From Thalassoroseus pseudoceratinae (GTDB lineage: Bacteria > Planctomycetota > Planctomycetia > Planctomycetales > Planctomycetaceae), in contig NZ_JAALXT010000003.1 in NCBI RefSeq assembly GCF_011634775.1, positions 558,001 to 622,000 of the forward strand: a DNA stretch of 64,000 bases, written 5' to 3'. The position numbers were made by a program, and so were the translations under genes. Under the pieces are notes generated by a model, which saw nothing but the letters and a program-made list of their open reading frames with translations, was not told where the DNA came from and made no database searches. Position 1 is the first letter of the stretch; each line of letters begins with the position of its first letter. Of this stretch, positions 55,296-63,101 are shown one piece after another.

Positions 55296-56623
55296 ACGTA
55301 TTTCAAATCGCGTTTCGCAGCATCCGTCAACGATTCGTTCCCTCGACACTCACCGGTTTGAGCGTTGCCCTGGGGGTGATGTTAATGGTCGCTGTCTTGG
55401 TGACCTACTCCGTGGTCAACAATGCGTTTCAGCAGCGGTCGATCGACTATGACTTAGTCGTCGGGAAGCAGGGCGGCGAGTATCAATTGGTTCTCAGCAC
55501 GATTTATCGCCTGGAAACTCCGCCAGCACCGATTCCGTTTCGCTACTACCAAGTGCTGAAAAATCGGCCTTCCCTGTTTTACGAGGGAGTACCCGCACCG
55601 GAAGCCGCCGTTCCGATTGTGATGGGTGATACAACTCAAGAGGGCAATTTTCCGATTGTCGGCACAACGCACGAGTATTTCACCAACAATTACGCTCCGG
55701 ACCGTTCATTTAAAATCAAAGGCACTGGCTTCACGGATTCGTTTGATGCGATCATCGGATCGCACGTCGCCGAGCAGAACGGTTGGGACATTGGCTCGAC
55801 CTTCCAAATTCTTCACGGCGGTGTGAATGCCCATATCCACGAGGAAAAATTTACGATTGTCGGGATTCTCCAGCGAACGGGAACGGCCAACGATCGCACG
55901 GCATTCGTGCAGCTCAGCGGGTTCTATTCGATCGCGGATCACAACGATACCAGCCTTGTCGAAGCCAAACGCCGAGAGCAAGAATTCTTCGGAACCGACT
56001 ATGACCGTATCGTTGCAGAGTCCGAAAAGTTCCCCGATACCGACGTGAGCGGGGCATCCATTCCGACGGCACGCAAAGCGGTGACGGCGATTTTGGTCAA
56101 GTATCCGCGCAAGATGCTGACGGTGCCATCGACACTTTCGGGAATCATGAAGAAAGGGCACCGGGCTCAAGCAGTGAATCCGAATGCGGTCATGCGGCAA
56201 CTGATGAACCTGATTGTCGGCAATGTCGCGTTGGCGATCGTTGTGATGACGGTGTTGGTCATCATCGTGTCCGGCATTGGTATTTTCGTGAGTATTTACA
56301 ATTCCATGTCCGATCGACGCCGGGAAATCGGCATCATGCGGGCACTCGGAGCCCAACGCCAGACCGTATTTTCGATCATCATGGCCGAGTCGATCCTACT
56401 GTGTTTCGGTGGTGGACTGCTCGGTGTGCTGCTCGGACATGGTTTGGTGTTCCTCGGAGCGCCCATTGTAGAAGCAAAGACCGGGTTGGCTGTCGATCCG
56501 TTGACATTCCACTCGGCGGAACTTTATCTCCTGCCGGCTCTGTTAGTTTTGGCTTCGCTGGTGGGGTTTGTCCCGGCGTTGACGGCGTATCGGACGGATG
56601 TGTCGCGTGCGTTGGTTGAGTAA
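55292..56623 (+). CDS. ABC transporter permease, FtsX/MacB type
   Basis: 443 residues from ATG 55292 (ATGA overlap with the ATPase gene). One membrane helix near residues 17-40 (LTGLSVALGVMLMVAVLV), a large extracytoplasmic domain of about 270 residues, then three C-terminal helices separated by the cytoplasmic loop SDRRREIGIMRALGAQR, the characteristic FtsX coupling segment. Such permeases move or sense envelope substrates by mechanotransmission and often do not import. With the ATPase it forms a complete half-pair transporter. Confidence 0.92.
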   Translation: MNVFQIAFRSIRQRFVPSTLTGLSVALGVMLMVAVLVTYSVVNNAFQQRSIDYDLVVGKQGGEYQLVLSTIYRLETPPAPIPFRYYQVLKNRPSLFYEGVPAPEAAVPIVMGDTTQEGNFPIVGTTHEYFTNNYAPDRSFKIKGTGFTDSFDAIIGSHVAEQNGWDIGSTFQILHGGVNAHIHEEKFTIVGILQRTGTANDRTAFVQLSGFYSIADHNDTSLVEAKRREQEFFGTDYDRIVAESEKFPDTDVSGASIPTARKAVTAILVKYPRKMLTVPSTLSGIMKKGHRAQAVNPNAVMRQLMNLIVGNVALAIVVMTVLVIIVSGIGIFVSIYNSMSDRRREIGIMRALGAQRQTVFSIIMAESILLCFGGGLLGVLLGHGLVFLGAPIVEAKTGLAVDPLTFHSAELYLLPALLVLASLVGFVPALTAYRTDVSRALVE

Positions 56624-56843
56624 GTTCTCGGAATTTGGTGACATCCAACAAATCGGAGGATATTGACGTAAGAAATGAGACGAAGTGGCACGGAACGAGT
56701 GTTTTCGTCGTGTGCTGACTGCAAAAACAGAGTGAAAGACCGTGGAAGCCTGACATTCTGCTGGTAAGATGGTAATGCATCGACACTGCATCAAGATGTT
56801 CGCCGACCATATTGCGGACCTTCGGATATGGTCCCGGGGGACT

Positions 56844-56873
56844 TTGAATTTGGTGCGGTGACTGCAATACTCT
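56844..56873 (+). promoter_or_regulatory. Weak promoter candidate ahead of the DUF3299-like genes
   Basis: TTGAAT, an 18-base spacer and TACTCT. It lies just before the 18-base palindrome, 80 bases from the ATG at 56953. Confidence 0.3.
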
Positions 56874-56898
56874 GATCGTCTTTATCTTTTTCGTCGAT

Positions 56899-56916
56899 CA
56901 ATCGAGATCTCGATTG
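56899..56916. promoter_or_regulatory. 18-base perfect palindrome, likely operator
   Basis: CAATCGAGA and TCTCGATTG form an uninterrupted palindrome 36 bases before the ATG at 56953. Its length and place suit binding of a homodimeric repressor. Confidence 0.5.
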
Positions 56917-56952
56917 GCAATCGTTTGGCCATCCGTTGAGGAACCATGGACC

Positions 56953-57717
56953 ATGTCACAATCAGTTTTGCCCCCGGAACCCGAAACGCAATCGGTCGCG
57001 GATGTTGCGGACGACACGGTGGAACCGGTCCAAACAACGTCGTTCGATCATCGGGACGAGTTTGAATACCGTCCCATGTCGTTGTGGGCTTCGGTGACTC
57101 TGTTTCTCGGGGTTTGCTCGTTGGCGGGGTTAGTTTCCCTCACCGGTCTCATGATCGGTGTCGCGACTGTGTTGGTCGGATGTTTCGCAGTCTATCGAAT
57201 TCGCCGTGCCAAAGGCGAGTTGAGCGGCATTCCCCTGACCGTGGCTGGAATGGTTTTGGCGGTGGGTTTTACTTCCGTCGGGGCAACTTTTCAGTATCAA
57301 GACTATGTGAATGAACTTCCCCCGGGTTACAAACGGGTCAATTTTCCGAAGGATATCTCTGCGAAAGAATTTGTGCTTCGACGAGACGGTGAGCAGGCGT
57401 ACTGGAGTTTGCATCCCGAGGTCGAGCCGCTCGTCGACGAGAAAATCTTCATCAAAGGTTATCTTTGGCAGTCTCGCGTTTCGGAGCGGATGTCGGAATT
57501 CGTGCTGCTCAAAGACAACGGCAAATGCTGCATGGGCGGCGATCCGAAACCGTTCGACATGATTGAAGTGCACATGAAAGATGGCAAGACCTTCGATTAC
57601 ACCGACGGATTGGTGGCGATCAGTGGTGTCCTGCGAGCCAACATGCGACCGGCTCCGGGCGAAGCCATCTACACACTCGAAGCCGACAACGCCGGTCGTG
57701 CCAAGACGGTGTTCTAA
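56953..57717 (+). CDS. Membrane protein with a DUF3299-like domain
   Basis: 254 residues from ATG 56953. A polar N-terminus of about 42 residues precedes two or three hydrophobic helices (about 43-84 and 92-113, DUF4190-like). The extracytoplasmic C-terminal half (about 150-254) is a DUF3299-like OB-type domain with VDEKIFIKGYLWQ, FVLLKDNGKCC, GGDPKPFDMIEVHM and ISGVLRAN. The Cys192-Cys193 pair is shared with the next gene. It starts the second part of the locus, downstream of the palindrome. Confidence 0.82.
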   Translation: MSQSVLPPEPETQSVADVADDTVEPVQTTSFDHRDEFEYRPMSLWASVTLFLGVCSLAGLVSLTGLMIGVATVLVGCFAVYRIRRAKGELSGIPLTVAGMVLAVGFTSVGATFQYQDYVNELPPGYKRVNFPKDISAKEFVLRRDGEQAYWSLHPEVEPLVDEKIFIKGYLWQSRVSERMSEFVLLKDNGKCCMGGDPKPFDMIEVHMKDGKTFDYTDGLVAISGVLRANMRPAPGEAIYTLEADNAGRAKTVF

Positions 57718-57773
57718 GTTCGGAAACCTATGGTTCCGTCGTCGAACCAAACCCAGGCGGCCTCGGAGGAACG

Positions 57774-58565
57774 ATGATGGAATGGAGAGCATGTGGCGTC
57801 ACCCTGCTTGGCCTTTGTCTATGGGGCTGCGGCAAGTCGCAGGACGGCGAATTCCACGATTACCCCGGCGAAGAAGCCCGAAAGACAGTGACCGAGTCGA
57901 CGGATGACGGTCAGTCGTTGGGTTCAACAGATGGAGCGAACCAAACCGGCGAACCGACCGCTGTCGAGCCGAATGCGGATACGTCTCCGACGCCTCAGCC
58001 AATTGATCCGAAGACGCTCCCACCAACCGCACCCGCGGTCGCGGAGAAACAAAAAGGCGATGACAAACCGTTATCCGCCGGTGATCCATCCGATTCGCCG
58101 ACCGAAACGGCAGCCAAACCGCGTGAAATTAAGGTTCTCATTCCGAACAAGGAGTTTCAGGAAGTTGGTCCTGAGAACGCGATTCGCGTTAGCTATGATG
58201 ATATCGACTTGCTGAAAGTCTTGAATATGGACCCGGTCCCGGCGGACTGTGTGAAGTATTTTCCGGAATGGCTGAAGAATCTGGACGGTCAACGGATTCG
58301 GCTCCGTGGGTTTATGTACCCGCCGTTTCAGGAGACGGATTTACCGTTCTTCGTGTTGGCTCGTGACAACGCCATCTGTTGTTTCGGTCGAGACCCGAAA
58401 CGCTACGATGTGATCGATGTCACGATGCGTGACGGAGAAACAACGGACTACATCGCAAACCGTCCGTTTGATGTCGTCGGTGTCTTTCACATCGCTCCGG
58501 AAACCTCTCAAGGTCAGTTGTACCAACTGTACCTGATTGATGATGCCGTCGTCATCGAACCATAA
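57774..58565 (+). CDS. Lipoprotein with a DUF3299-like domain
   Basis: 263 residues from ATG 57774 (or the adjacent ATG at 57777, better spaced from GGAGG). The signal ends at WGC, giving a probable lipidated Cys19. A disordered Pro/Thr/Asp-rich linker runs to about residue 118. The C-terminal domain aligns with the preceding protein: IRLRGFMYPPF, FFVLARDNAICC, GRDPKRYDVIDVTM and FDVVGVF. The Cys202-Cys203 pair sits at the same place. It follows the previous gene by 56 bases. Confidence 0.82.
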   Translation: MMEWRACGVTLLGLCLWGCGKSQDGEFHDYPGEEARKTVTESTDDGQSLGSTDGANQTGEPTAVEPNADTSPTPQPIDPKTLPPTAPAVAEKQKGDDKPLSAGDPSDSPTETAAKPREIKVLIPNKEFQEVGPENAIRVSYDDIDLLKVLNMDPVPADCVKYFPEWLKNLDGQRIRLRGFMYPPFQETDLPFFVLARDNAICCFGRDPKRYDVIDVTMRDGETTDYIANRPFDVVGVFHIAPETSQGQLYQLYLIDDAVVIEP

Positions 58566-58615
58566 TTGTGACCCTCGCCTCCACTCCAATGCCATGTTGC
58601 CAGGAGTTCTTGAAC

Positions 58616-59842
58616 ATGCGTCGTTTTGCTTTGTTTCTGACCATTGCCGCGATTGTTGGCGGCACGTCGCTGACGTTGGCTTGTCCGTTTTGTAGCGCGC
58701 CTTCGCTGACCCTCAGCGAACAGGTTGATGCGTCAGACGAAGTCGTTTTGGTGAAGTGGTTGTCGGCTCGCAAGGCGGAAGCCAATAGTTCGTCAGACTC
58801 CGATCAAAACGCAGAGATCGGAATTCCCGGACGTGCGAAAGGCAAAACCACACCGGCCAAAACGGTGTTCGAAGTCGCTGAAACGATTCGTTCCAAGTCC
58901 GGTCTGAAAGTCGGTCAGAAAGTCGAACTTCCCCAGTATCGGGAAGCGGAACAGGGCGACCTGTTCGTGCTGCTCGGAACAGAGACTCCAGTCGGGAAAA
59001 CTGTGGAATGGGGAACGCCGTTGGAGGTGGACGAAGCATCGTTCGGGTACCTCAAGTACGCTCCCGATGCCAAAGCTCCAACGCAGCAACGGCTCAAGTA
59101 CTATGTGAAATATCTGGAATTCCCCGATGAACTCGTTGCGAACGATGCCTACGCTGAATTCGCGAATGCTCCGTACGAAGACATCGCCGCTATTCAGGAA
59201 TCGTTTCCGAAAGAACGCATCCGCAACTGGGTTTCGAACCCGGAAACGAATGTCACGCGATTGGGGCTCTATGGATTGATGCTCGGGCTTTGTGGCGACG
59301 AATCCGACGCGAAACTCATGAAAGATAAGATCACCGAGGAAACGAAAGATTTTCGCTTGGGAATCGATGGCGTGATGAGCGGTTATCTGCTGCTCACCAC
59401 TGACGACGGACTGAAAGTTCTGGAAGACACCAAATTAAAAGCCGGCGTCAAATGTCCATTCAGCGAAACTTACGCCGCTATGCAAGCCGTCCGTTTCATG
59501 TGGACTTATGGCGATGGTGTGATTTCCAAAGATCGGCTGAAGGAATCCATGCGAGTCCTGCTCGATCGACCCGAGTTGGCGGATCTCGTCATTACCGATT
59601 TGGCCCGTTGGAAAGACTGGTCCGTGCAAGATCGGTTGATGGAACTCTATGGCACCGAAGGTTACGAAATTCCTGCCGTCAAACGGGCGATCGTTCGTTA
59701 CATGCTGGTCAGCCAGAAGACGAGCGAGGAAGACGACTCCCAACCGGAACACGTCGTGAAAGGGAAACGGTATCTTGACCAACTCCGCGAACGTGATCCT
59801 GGCATCGTCAAACAGGCGGAGCGATTCCTGATCGTTAAGTGA
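58616..59842 (+). CDS. Secreted CPFC-motif protein, first of a tandem pair
   Basis: 408 residues from ATG 58616. After the signal peptide (FLTIAAIVGGTSLTLA) the mature protein begins at or next to C-P-F-C, then LTLSEQVDASDEVVLVKWL. The N-terminal half is beta-rich; the second half is HEAT-like helical (RLGLYGLMLGLCG, DLARWKDWSVQDRLMELY). The CxxC may bind metal, form a disulfide, or its first cysteine may be lipidated, although the residues before it are not a standard lipobox. I do not know a function. Confidence 0.78.
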   Translation: MRRFALFLTIAAIVGGTSLTLACPFCSAPSLTLSEQVDASDEVVLVKWLSARKAEANSSSDSDQNAEIGIPGRAKGKTTPAKTVFEVAETIRSKSGLKVGQKVELPQYREAEQGDLFVLLGTETPVGKTVEWGTPLEVDEASFGYLKYAPDAKAPTQQRLKYYVKYLEFPDELVANDAYAEFANAPYEDIAAIQESFPKERIRNWVSNPETNVTRLGLYGLMLGLCGDESDAKLMKDKITEETKDFRLGIDGVMSGYLLLTTDDGLKVLEDTKLKAGVKCPFSETYAAMQAVRFMWTYGDGVISKDRLKESMRVLLDRPELADLVITDLARWKDWSVQDRLMELYGTEGYEIPAVKRAIVRYMLVSQKTSEEDDSQPEHVVKGKRYLDQLRERDPGIVKQAERFLIVK

Positions 59843-59889
59843 GGAATCGAGTCGGCATCGCCCCAGGAACCTTAACGCATTTGTGAAAG

Positions 59890-61080
59890 TTGGGCTTTGT
59901 GATTGTTCGCTCGCTGGTTTTGTTTTTCGGCTTCGTCGCAGCGACATCCACTGTGATGGCTTGTCCGTTTTGCGCTCCGACCGATCCGACATTGAGCGAA
60001 CGGGTCTCACAATCTGATGCAGCCTCGTTGGGGCAGTGGGTCGAAGCTCAGGAAATGGACGGATCGAAGGGCGCGGAAACGAAGTTCGCCGTGCTTTCGC
60101 ATCTTAAGTTTCCGGAAAAAGTGAAACCCGCCACGATCCATGTACCGGAATTTGTGCGAGGTCAAACGGGCGACTTGTTCTTGTTGCTTGGCCAACTCGA
60201 CCCGGATTCCGAGTCCATCATTCTGTGGGAACGGCCGGAAGCGATTACCGAGACGGCATTTCAGTACGTGAACCAAGCCCCGGCACCGGAAACGGCACCA
60301 GCAAAGCGGCTACCGTATTTTCACCGCTTTCTAGAGTTTTCTGATCCGTTAATTGGCGACGATGCCTACGCGGAATTTGCAAAGGCACCCTATGAAGCGG
60401 TGTTCGCGGCTCGCGAGAGCTACTCAAGAGAGAAATTGCGAAAATGGCTGACGTCTGAAGACGTGCTAGCTCCGCGACGAGGACTTTACGGATTGTTGCT
60501 AGGACTGGTGGGGAACGATGAAGATGCCCAACTTTTGAAGCAGTTGATCGACGATCAATCCGACTCCGTGCGACTTGGCATTGACGGCGTTATGGCTGGT
60601 TTCGTGTTGTTGCGGGGGAACGATGGTCTGCGGTATTTGAGGCTAAAAATTTTCGAAGATCCCAAAACACCGATCACCGATGTCCACGCCGGACTGACGG
60701 CGATGCGTTTTTTGTGGCGTTCGGGGCCGCCGGATATCTCACGGGACATCATCAAAGAAACCGTGCATGGTGCCCTTGATCGACCAGAAGCCGCTGACCT
60801 GGCTATTGCTGATCTTGCGCGTTGGAAGGATTGGAGTGTCCAAGAAGAGCTGATGACGCTCTACCACAAGAAGGATACGGAAAATCCTCTTGGGCAAATT
60901 GCGACTCGTCGGGCGATCATTCGATATTTGTTGGCAAGTTCCCTCGACGATGATGCGAAGGATCAACCGCAGCATGTGGAGCAAGCCAAGCAATACATTG
61001 AGGAAATTCGCAAATCCGATCCACGTGGAGTTGCGGCGGCCGAACGAATTTTCGGTCGTCGAAGATTGCGGTCTGATTGA
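59890..61080 (+). CDS. Secreted CPFC-motif protein, second of a tandem pair
   Basis: 396 residues from a TTG at 59890; a GTG at 59899 would also retain the signal peptide. The mature N-terminus again is C-P-F-C, followed by DPTLSERVSQSDAASLGQW. It lacks the 20-residue insertion of its neighbour but shares YAEFAKAPYE, RRGLYGLLLGLVG, LGIDGVMAGF and the identical string DLARWKDWSVQ. A terminator follows at 61113, so it closes the transcription unit. Confidence 0.76.
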   Translation: MGFVIVRSLVLFFGFVAATSTVMACPFCAPTDPTLSERVSQSDAASLGQWVEAQEMDGSKGAETKFAVLSHLKFPEKVKPATIHVPEFVRGQTGDLFLLLGQLDPDSESIILWERPEAITETAFQYVNQAPAPETAPAKRLPYFHRFLEFSDPLIGDDAYAEFAKAPYEAVFAARESYSREKLRKWLTSEDVLAPRRGLYGLLLGLVGNDEDAQLLKQLIDDQSDSVRLGIDGVMAGFVLLRGNDGLRYLRLKIFEDPKTPITDVHAGLTAMRFLWRSGPPDISRDIIKETVHGALDRPEAADLAIADLARWKDWSVQEELMTLYHKKDTENPLGQIATRRAIIRYLLASSLDDDAKDQPQHVEQAKQYIEEIRKSDPRGVAAAERIFGRRRLRSD

Positions 61081-61112
61081 CTTTGGTCGGCCTGTGACAT
61101 ACTGAATAACAA

Positions 61113-61140
61113 AAGCCTCGGTGGGCGGCTGCCGGGGCTT
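61113..61140 (+). terminator. Terminator closing the DUF3299/CPFC gene block
   Basis: Nine-pair stem AAGCCTCGG/CCGGGGCTT with one G-T pair and a ten-base loop, followed by GTTTCTT. Confidence 0.7.
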
Positions 61141-61176
61141 GTTTCTTGGACAACCAATCACAGTGAACGGCGACCG

Positions 61177-62280
61177 ATGAGTCTATTTCGTGAAGCGATC
61201 GATCGGATCGAGGGTTATGTACCAGGCGAGCAACCGCAAGACAGCGGATGGGTTAAGCTCAACACCAACGAAAACCCTTATCCACCGTCGCCGCGGGTTG
61301 TCGATGCCATCAAACGGGCGGCCGAAGGGCGACTGAACCTTTATCCCGATCCACTTTCCAAGCGGTTCCGGGAAGTCGCGGCCCCATTGTTCGGAGTCGA
61401 TCCCGATTGGATTCTTCCCGCGAATGGTAGCGACGAGAACCTAACGATTCTTGTGCGATCGTTTGCCGACCCCGGTCAAACGATTCGATCTCCATACCCA
61501 AGTTACATTCTCTACGAAACGCTAGCTGGCATCCAGGACGCTCGCCACGAACGCTTGAGTCTGGAACCGGATTGGAGCTTTTCGGAGTCTGCATTTTCGC
61601 AGGCCGCCGAAAGTCGTCTGGTCTTTGTGCCAAACCCGAATTCTCCGTCCGGGAATCGTTGGTCAGATGAGACGATTCTGAAACTGATTCCAGAAAACGG
61701 CATTTTCGTTCTCGACGAAGCCTACGGAGATTTCTGTGAATCGCCGCATCATGCAGAATTGATTCGCAACACAAACTCGACGCGCGAATCCGCCGGTCGA
61801 ATCGTCATCACGCGGACGCTGAGCAAATCGTACAGTTTGGCCGGTCTGCGGTTTGGTTTCGCGATTGCCCGTCCCGAGTTGATCGCCGGTATGCGGAAGG
61901 TCAAAGATAGCTACAACTGCAACACGTTGGGCCTGGCGGCCGCGACGGCTGCGTTGGAGGATCAAGAGTGGATGCAGGCCAACGTCAAAAAAGTGCAGGC
62001 CACTCGGAAACGGCTGTCCGAGGCATTAGTGAAATTTGGTTTTGATGTCGTTCCCAGCGAAACGAATTTCGTGTGGGCCACCCATCCTTCGCGAAGTCAC
62101 GCGGAAATCTTCGAAAGTCTGAAAGCCCGCAAAATCTTGCTGAGATTCATGAAATTTCCGAATGCCTTTGGGGAATCGGCTGATGAGACCGCTGGCACGT
62201 TCGATGGGCTGCGAATCACAGTCGGGACCGATGCAGAAATCGATCGCTTGATTTCGGAGCTGGAAACAATTCTTGCGTGA
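61177..62280 (+). CDS. hisC: Histidinol-phosphate aminotransferase
   Basis: 367 residues of the class I/II PLP aminotransferase fold. LNTNENPYPPSP opens the protein, D180 (FVLDEAYGDF) and the Schiff-base Lys217 in TRTLSKSYSLAGLRFGFA are in place, and RITVGTDAEIDRL near the end is a HisC hallmark. It converts imidazole-acetol phosphate to histidinol phosphate. No other his gene is nearby, as usual for dispersed biosynthetic genes in this group. Confidence 0.92.
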   Translation: MSLFREAIDRIEGYVPGEQPQDSGWVKLNTNENPYPPSPRVVDAIKRAAEGRLNLYPDPLSKRFREVAAPLFGVDPDWILPANGSDENLTILVRSFADPGQTIRSPYPSYILYETLAGIQDARHERLSLEPDWSFSESAFSQAAESRLVFVPNPNSPSGNRWSDETILKLIPENGIFVLDEAYGDFCESPHHAELIRNTNSTRESAGRIVITRTLSKSYSLAGLRFGFAIARPELIAGMRKVKDSYNCNTLGLAAATAALEDQEWMQANVKKVQATRKRLSEALVKFGFDVVPSETNFVWATHPSRSHAEIFESLKARKILLRFMKFPNAFGESADETAGTFDGLRITVGTDAEIDRLISELETILA

Positions 62281-62315
62281 TGACAGTTAAGTTCCCGAAG
62301 ACTCAACGCAAGAAA

Positions 62316-62345
62316 GCCCGGTTGGAACCGAAGTTCCAACCGGGC
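62316..62345 (-). terminator. UUCG-loop terminator for the cysteine-rich protein gene
   Basis: A perfect 13-base-pair stem (GCCCGGTTGGAAC arm). Read on the minus strand the loop is C(TTCG)G, an exceptionally stable tetraloop, and the stem is followed by TTTCTT. On the plus strand, downstream of hisC, no T-tract follows. Confidence 0.8.
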
Positions 62346-62419
62346 GAGAGAGAGTCAGACACCAGCGGCCGGTTAGAGAAACCGGAGCGAGTCTGGAGTC
62401 TTCATGTCTTCAGCAGCAC

Positions 62420-62782
62420 TTAGTCAAGCAGACCGAACAAGCAGCACTTCTTCTCAGGAGCGGCACAGGTCGGCTCGCAGACGCTGACGCAAGAAGGAGT
62501 CGGTGCACAGCAGCTTGGTTCAACGTGGCAGCATTTTGGAGCAGGAGCACAGCAGCTAGGATCGGCGGTGCAAGCAGGAGCACAGGTCGCAGCAGGAGCA
62601 CAGCAGGTCGGTTCAACGTGGCAGCATTTGGGTGCTGGAGCACAGCAGCTAGGCTCTTCGCAGCACATTGGAGCCGGAGCACAGCAGCTTGCTTCTTTTT
62701 TACAGAAACAGTCAAACAGGCCAGCGTCAGCCGAGCTAGCGCTACACAGGATCATCGCAGCAGTAAGGGTCATCCACTTCAT
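62420..62782 (-). CDS. Cysteine-rich secreted repeat protein
   Basis: 120 residues from ATG 62782 (GAGGAG ten bases upstream). A signal peptide ends near ADA-GLF. The mature part holds about 25 cysteines in repeats of the form S/T-C-C-A-P-A-P-x-C-C, with H-V-E-P linkers and A/P-rich spacers, and ends CCLFGLLD. No other residue pattern is conserved. Such density suggests a disulfide-linked envelope component or metal binding; planctomycete cell walls are known to be cystine-rich, but a link to this protein is inference. It is a single gene with a strong terminator. Confidence 0.82.
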   Translation of the reverse strand: MKWMTLTAAMILCSASSADAGLFDCFCKKEASCCAPAPMCCEEPSCCAPAPKCCHVEPTCCAPAATCAPACTADPSCCAPAPKCCHVEPSCCAPTPSCVSVCEPTCAAPEKKCCLFGLLD

Positions 62783-63101
62783 ATTGTCGCAACTCCTCGA
62801 GGGGTTCTGAGTTGAACAGTCGAAACTTTGAAAGGAAACGTCGCGTTGGCGGTGTTTCCTGTGGTGAGTTTTTCGCTTCACTGTTCGATTTGTCATGGTG
62901 AGCAACACACACATTATTTCGTCCAAACCGAGGTGATCTGCACAGCCAATTGCTTCAAGAATTCCGCGAATTCCCGCTCCGGTGACACAGGCGCCGGTTG
63001 TACCGGTTATGCGTTCCACCGTTGCACAACCACCCCCCTTTCGGGGTGGAGTTCTGACTTTTGGCTGGTTTTATCTCGTTGCCAACAAACATGTTATCCG
63101 T
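62783..63101. other. Intergenic region with a GC-rich hairpin
   Basis: 319 bases between divergent genes. A hairpin at 63032-63051 pairs CCACCCC with GGGGTGG around a six-base loop, 51 bases before the ATG at 63102. No gene or clear promoter is visible in the rest. Confidence 0.5.

Larger units (their letters stand above)
56624..56952. other. Intergenic region between the permease and the DUF3299-like genes
   Basis: 329 bases. It holds a long-looped inverted repeat (GACCATAT/ATATGGTC, 56805-56833), a repeated TGCATC 11 bases apart near 56777, a weak promoter candidate (56844-56873) and an 18-base palindrome (56899-56916). No gene is visible. Confidence 0.55.

Noticed and set aside
57720-57738. 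Small inverted repeat (CGGAA..TTCCG) between the two DUF3299-like genes
   Set aside because: Short stem with a bulge and no T-tract; an internal terminator is not convincing.
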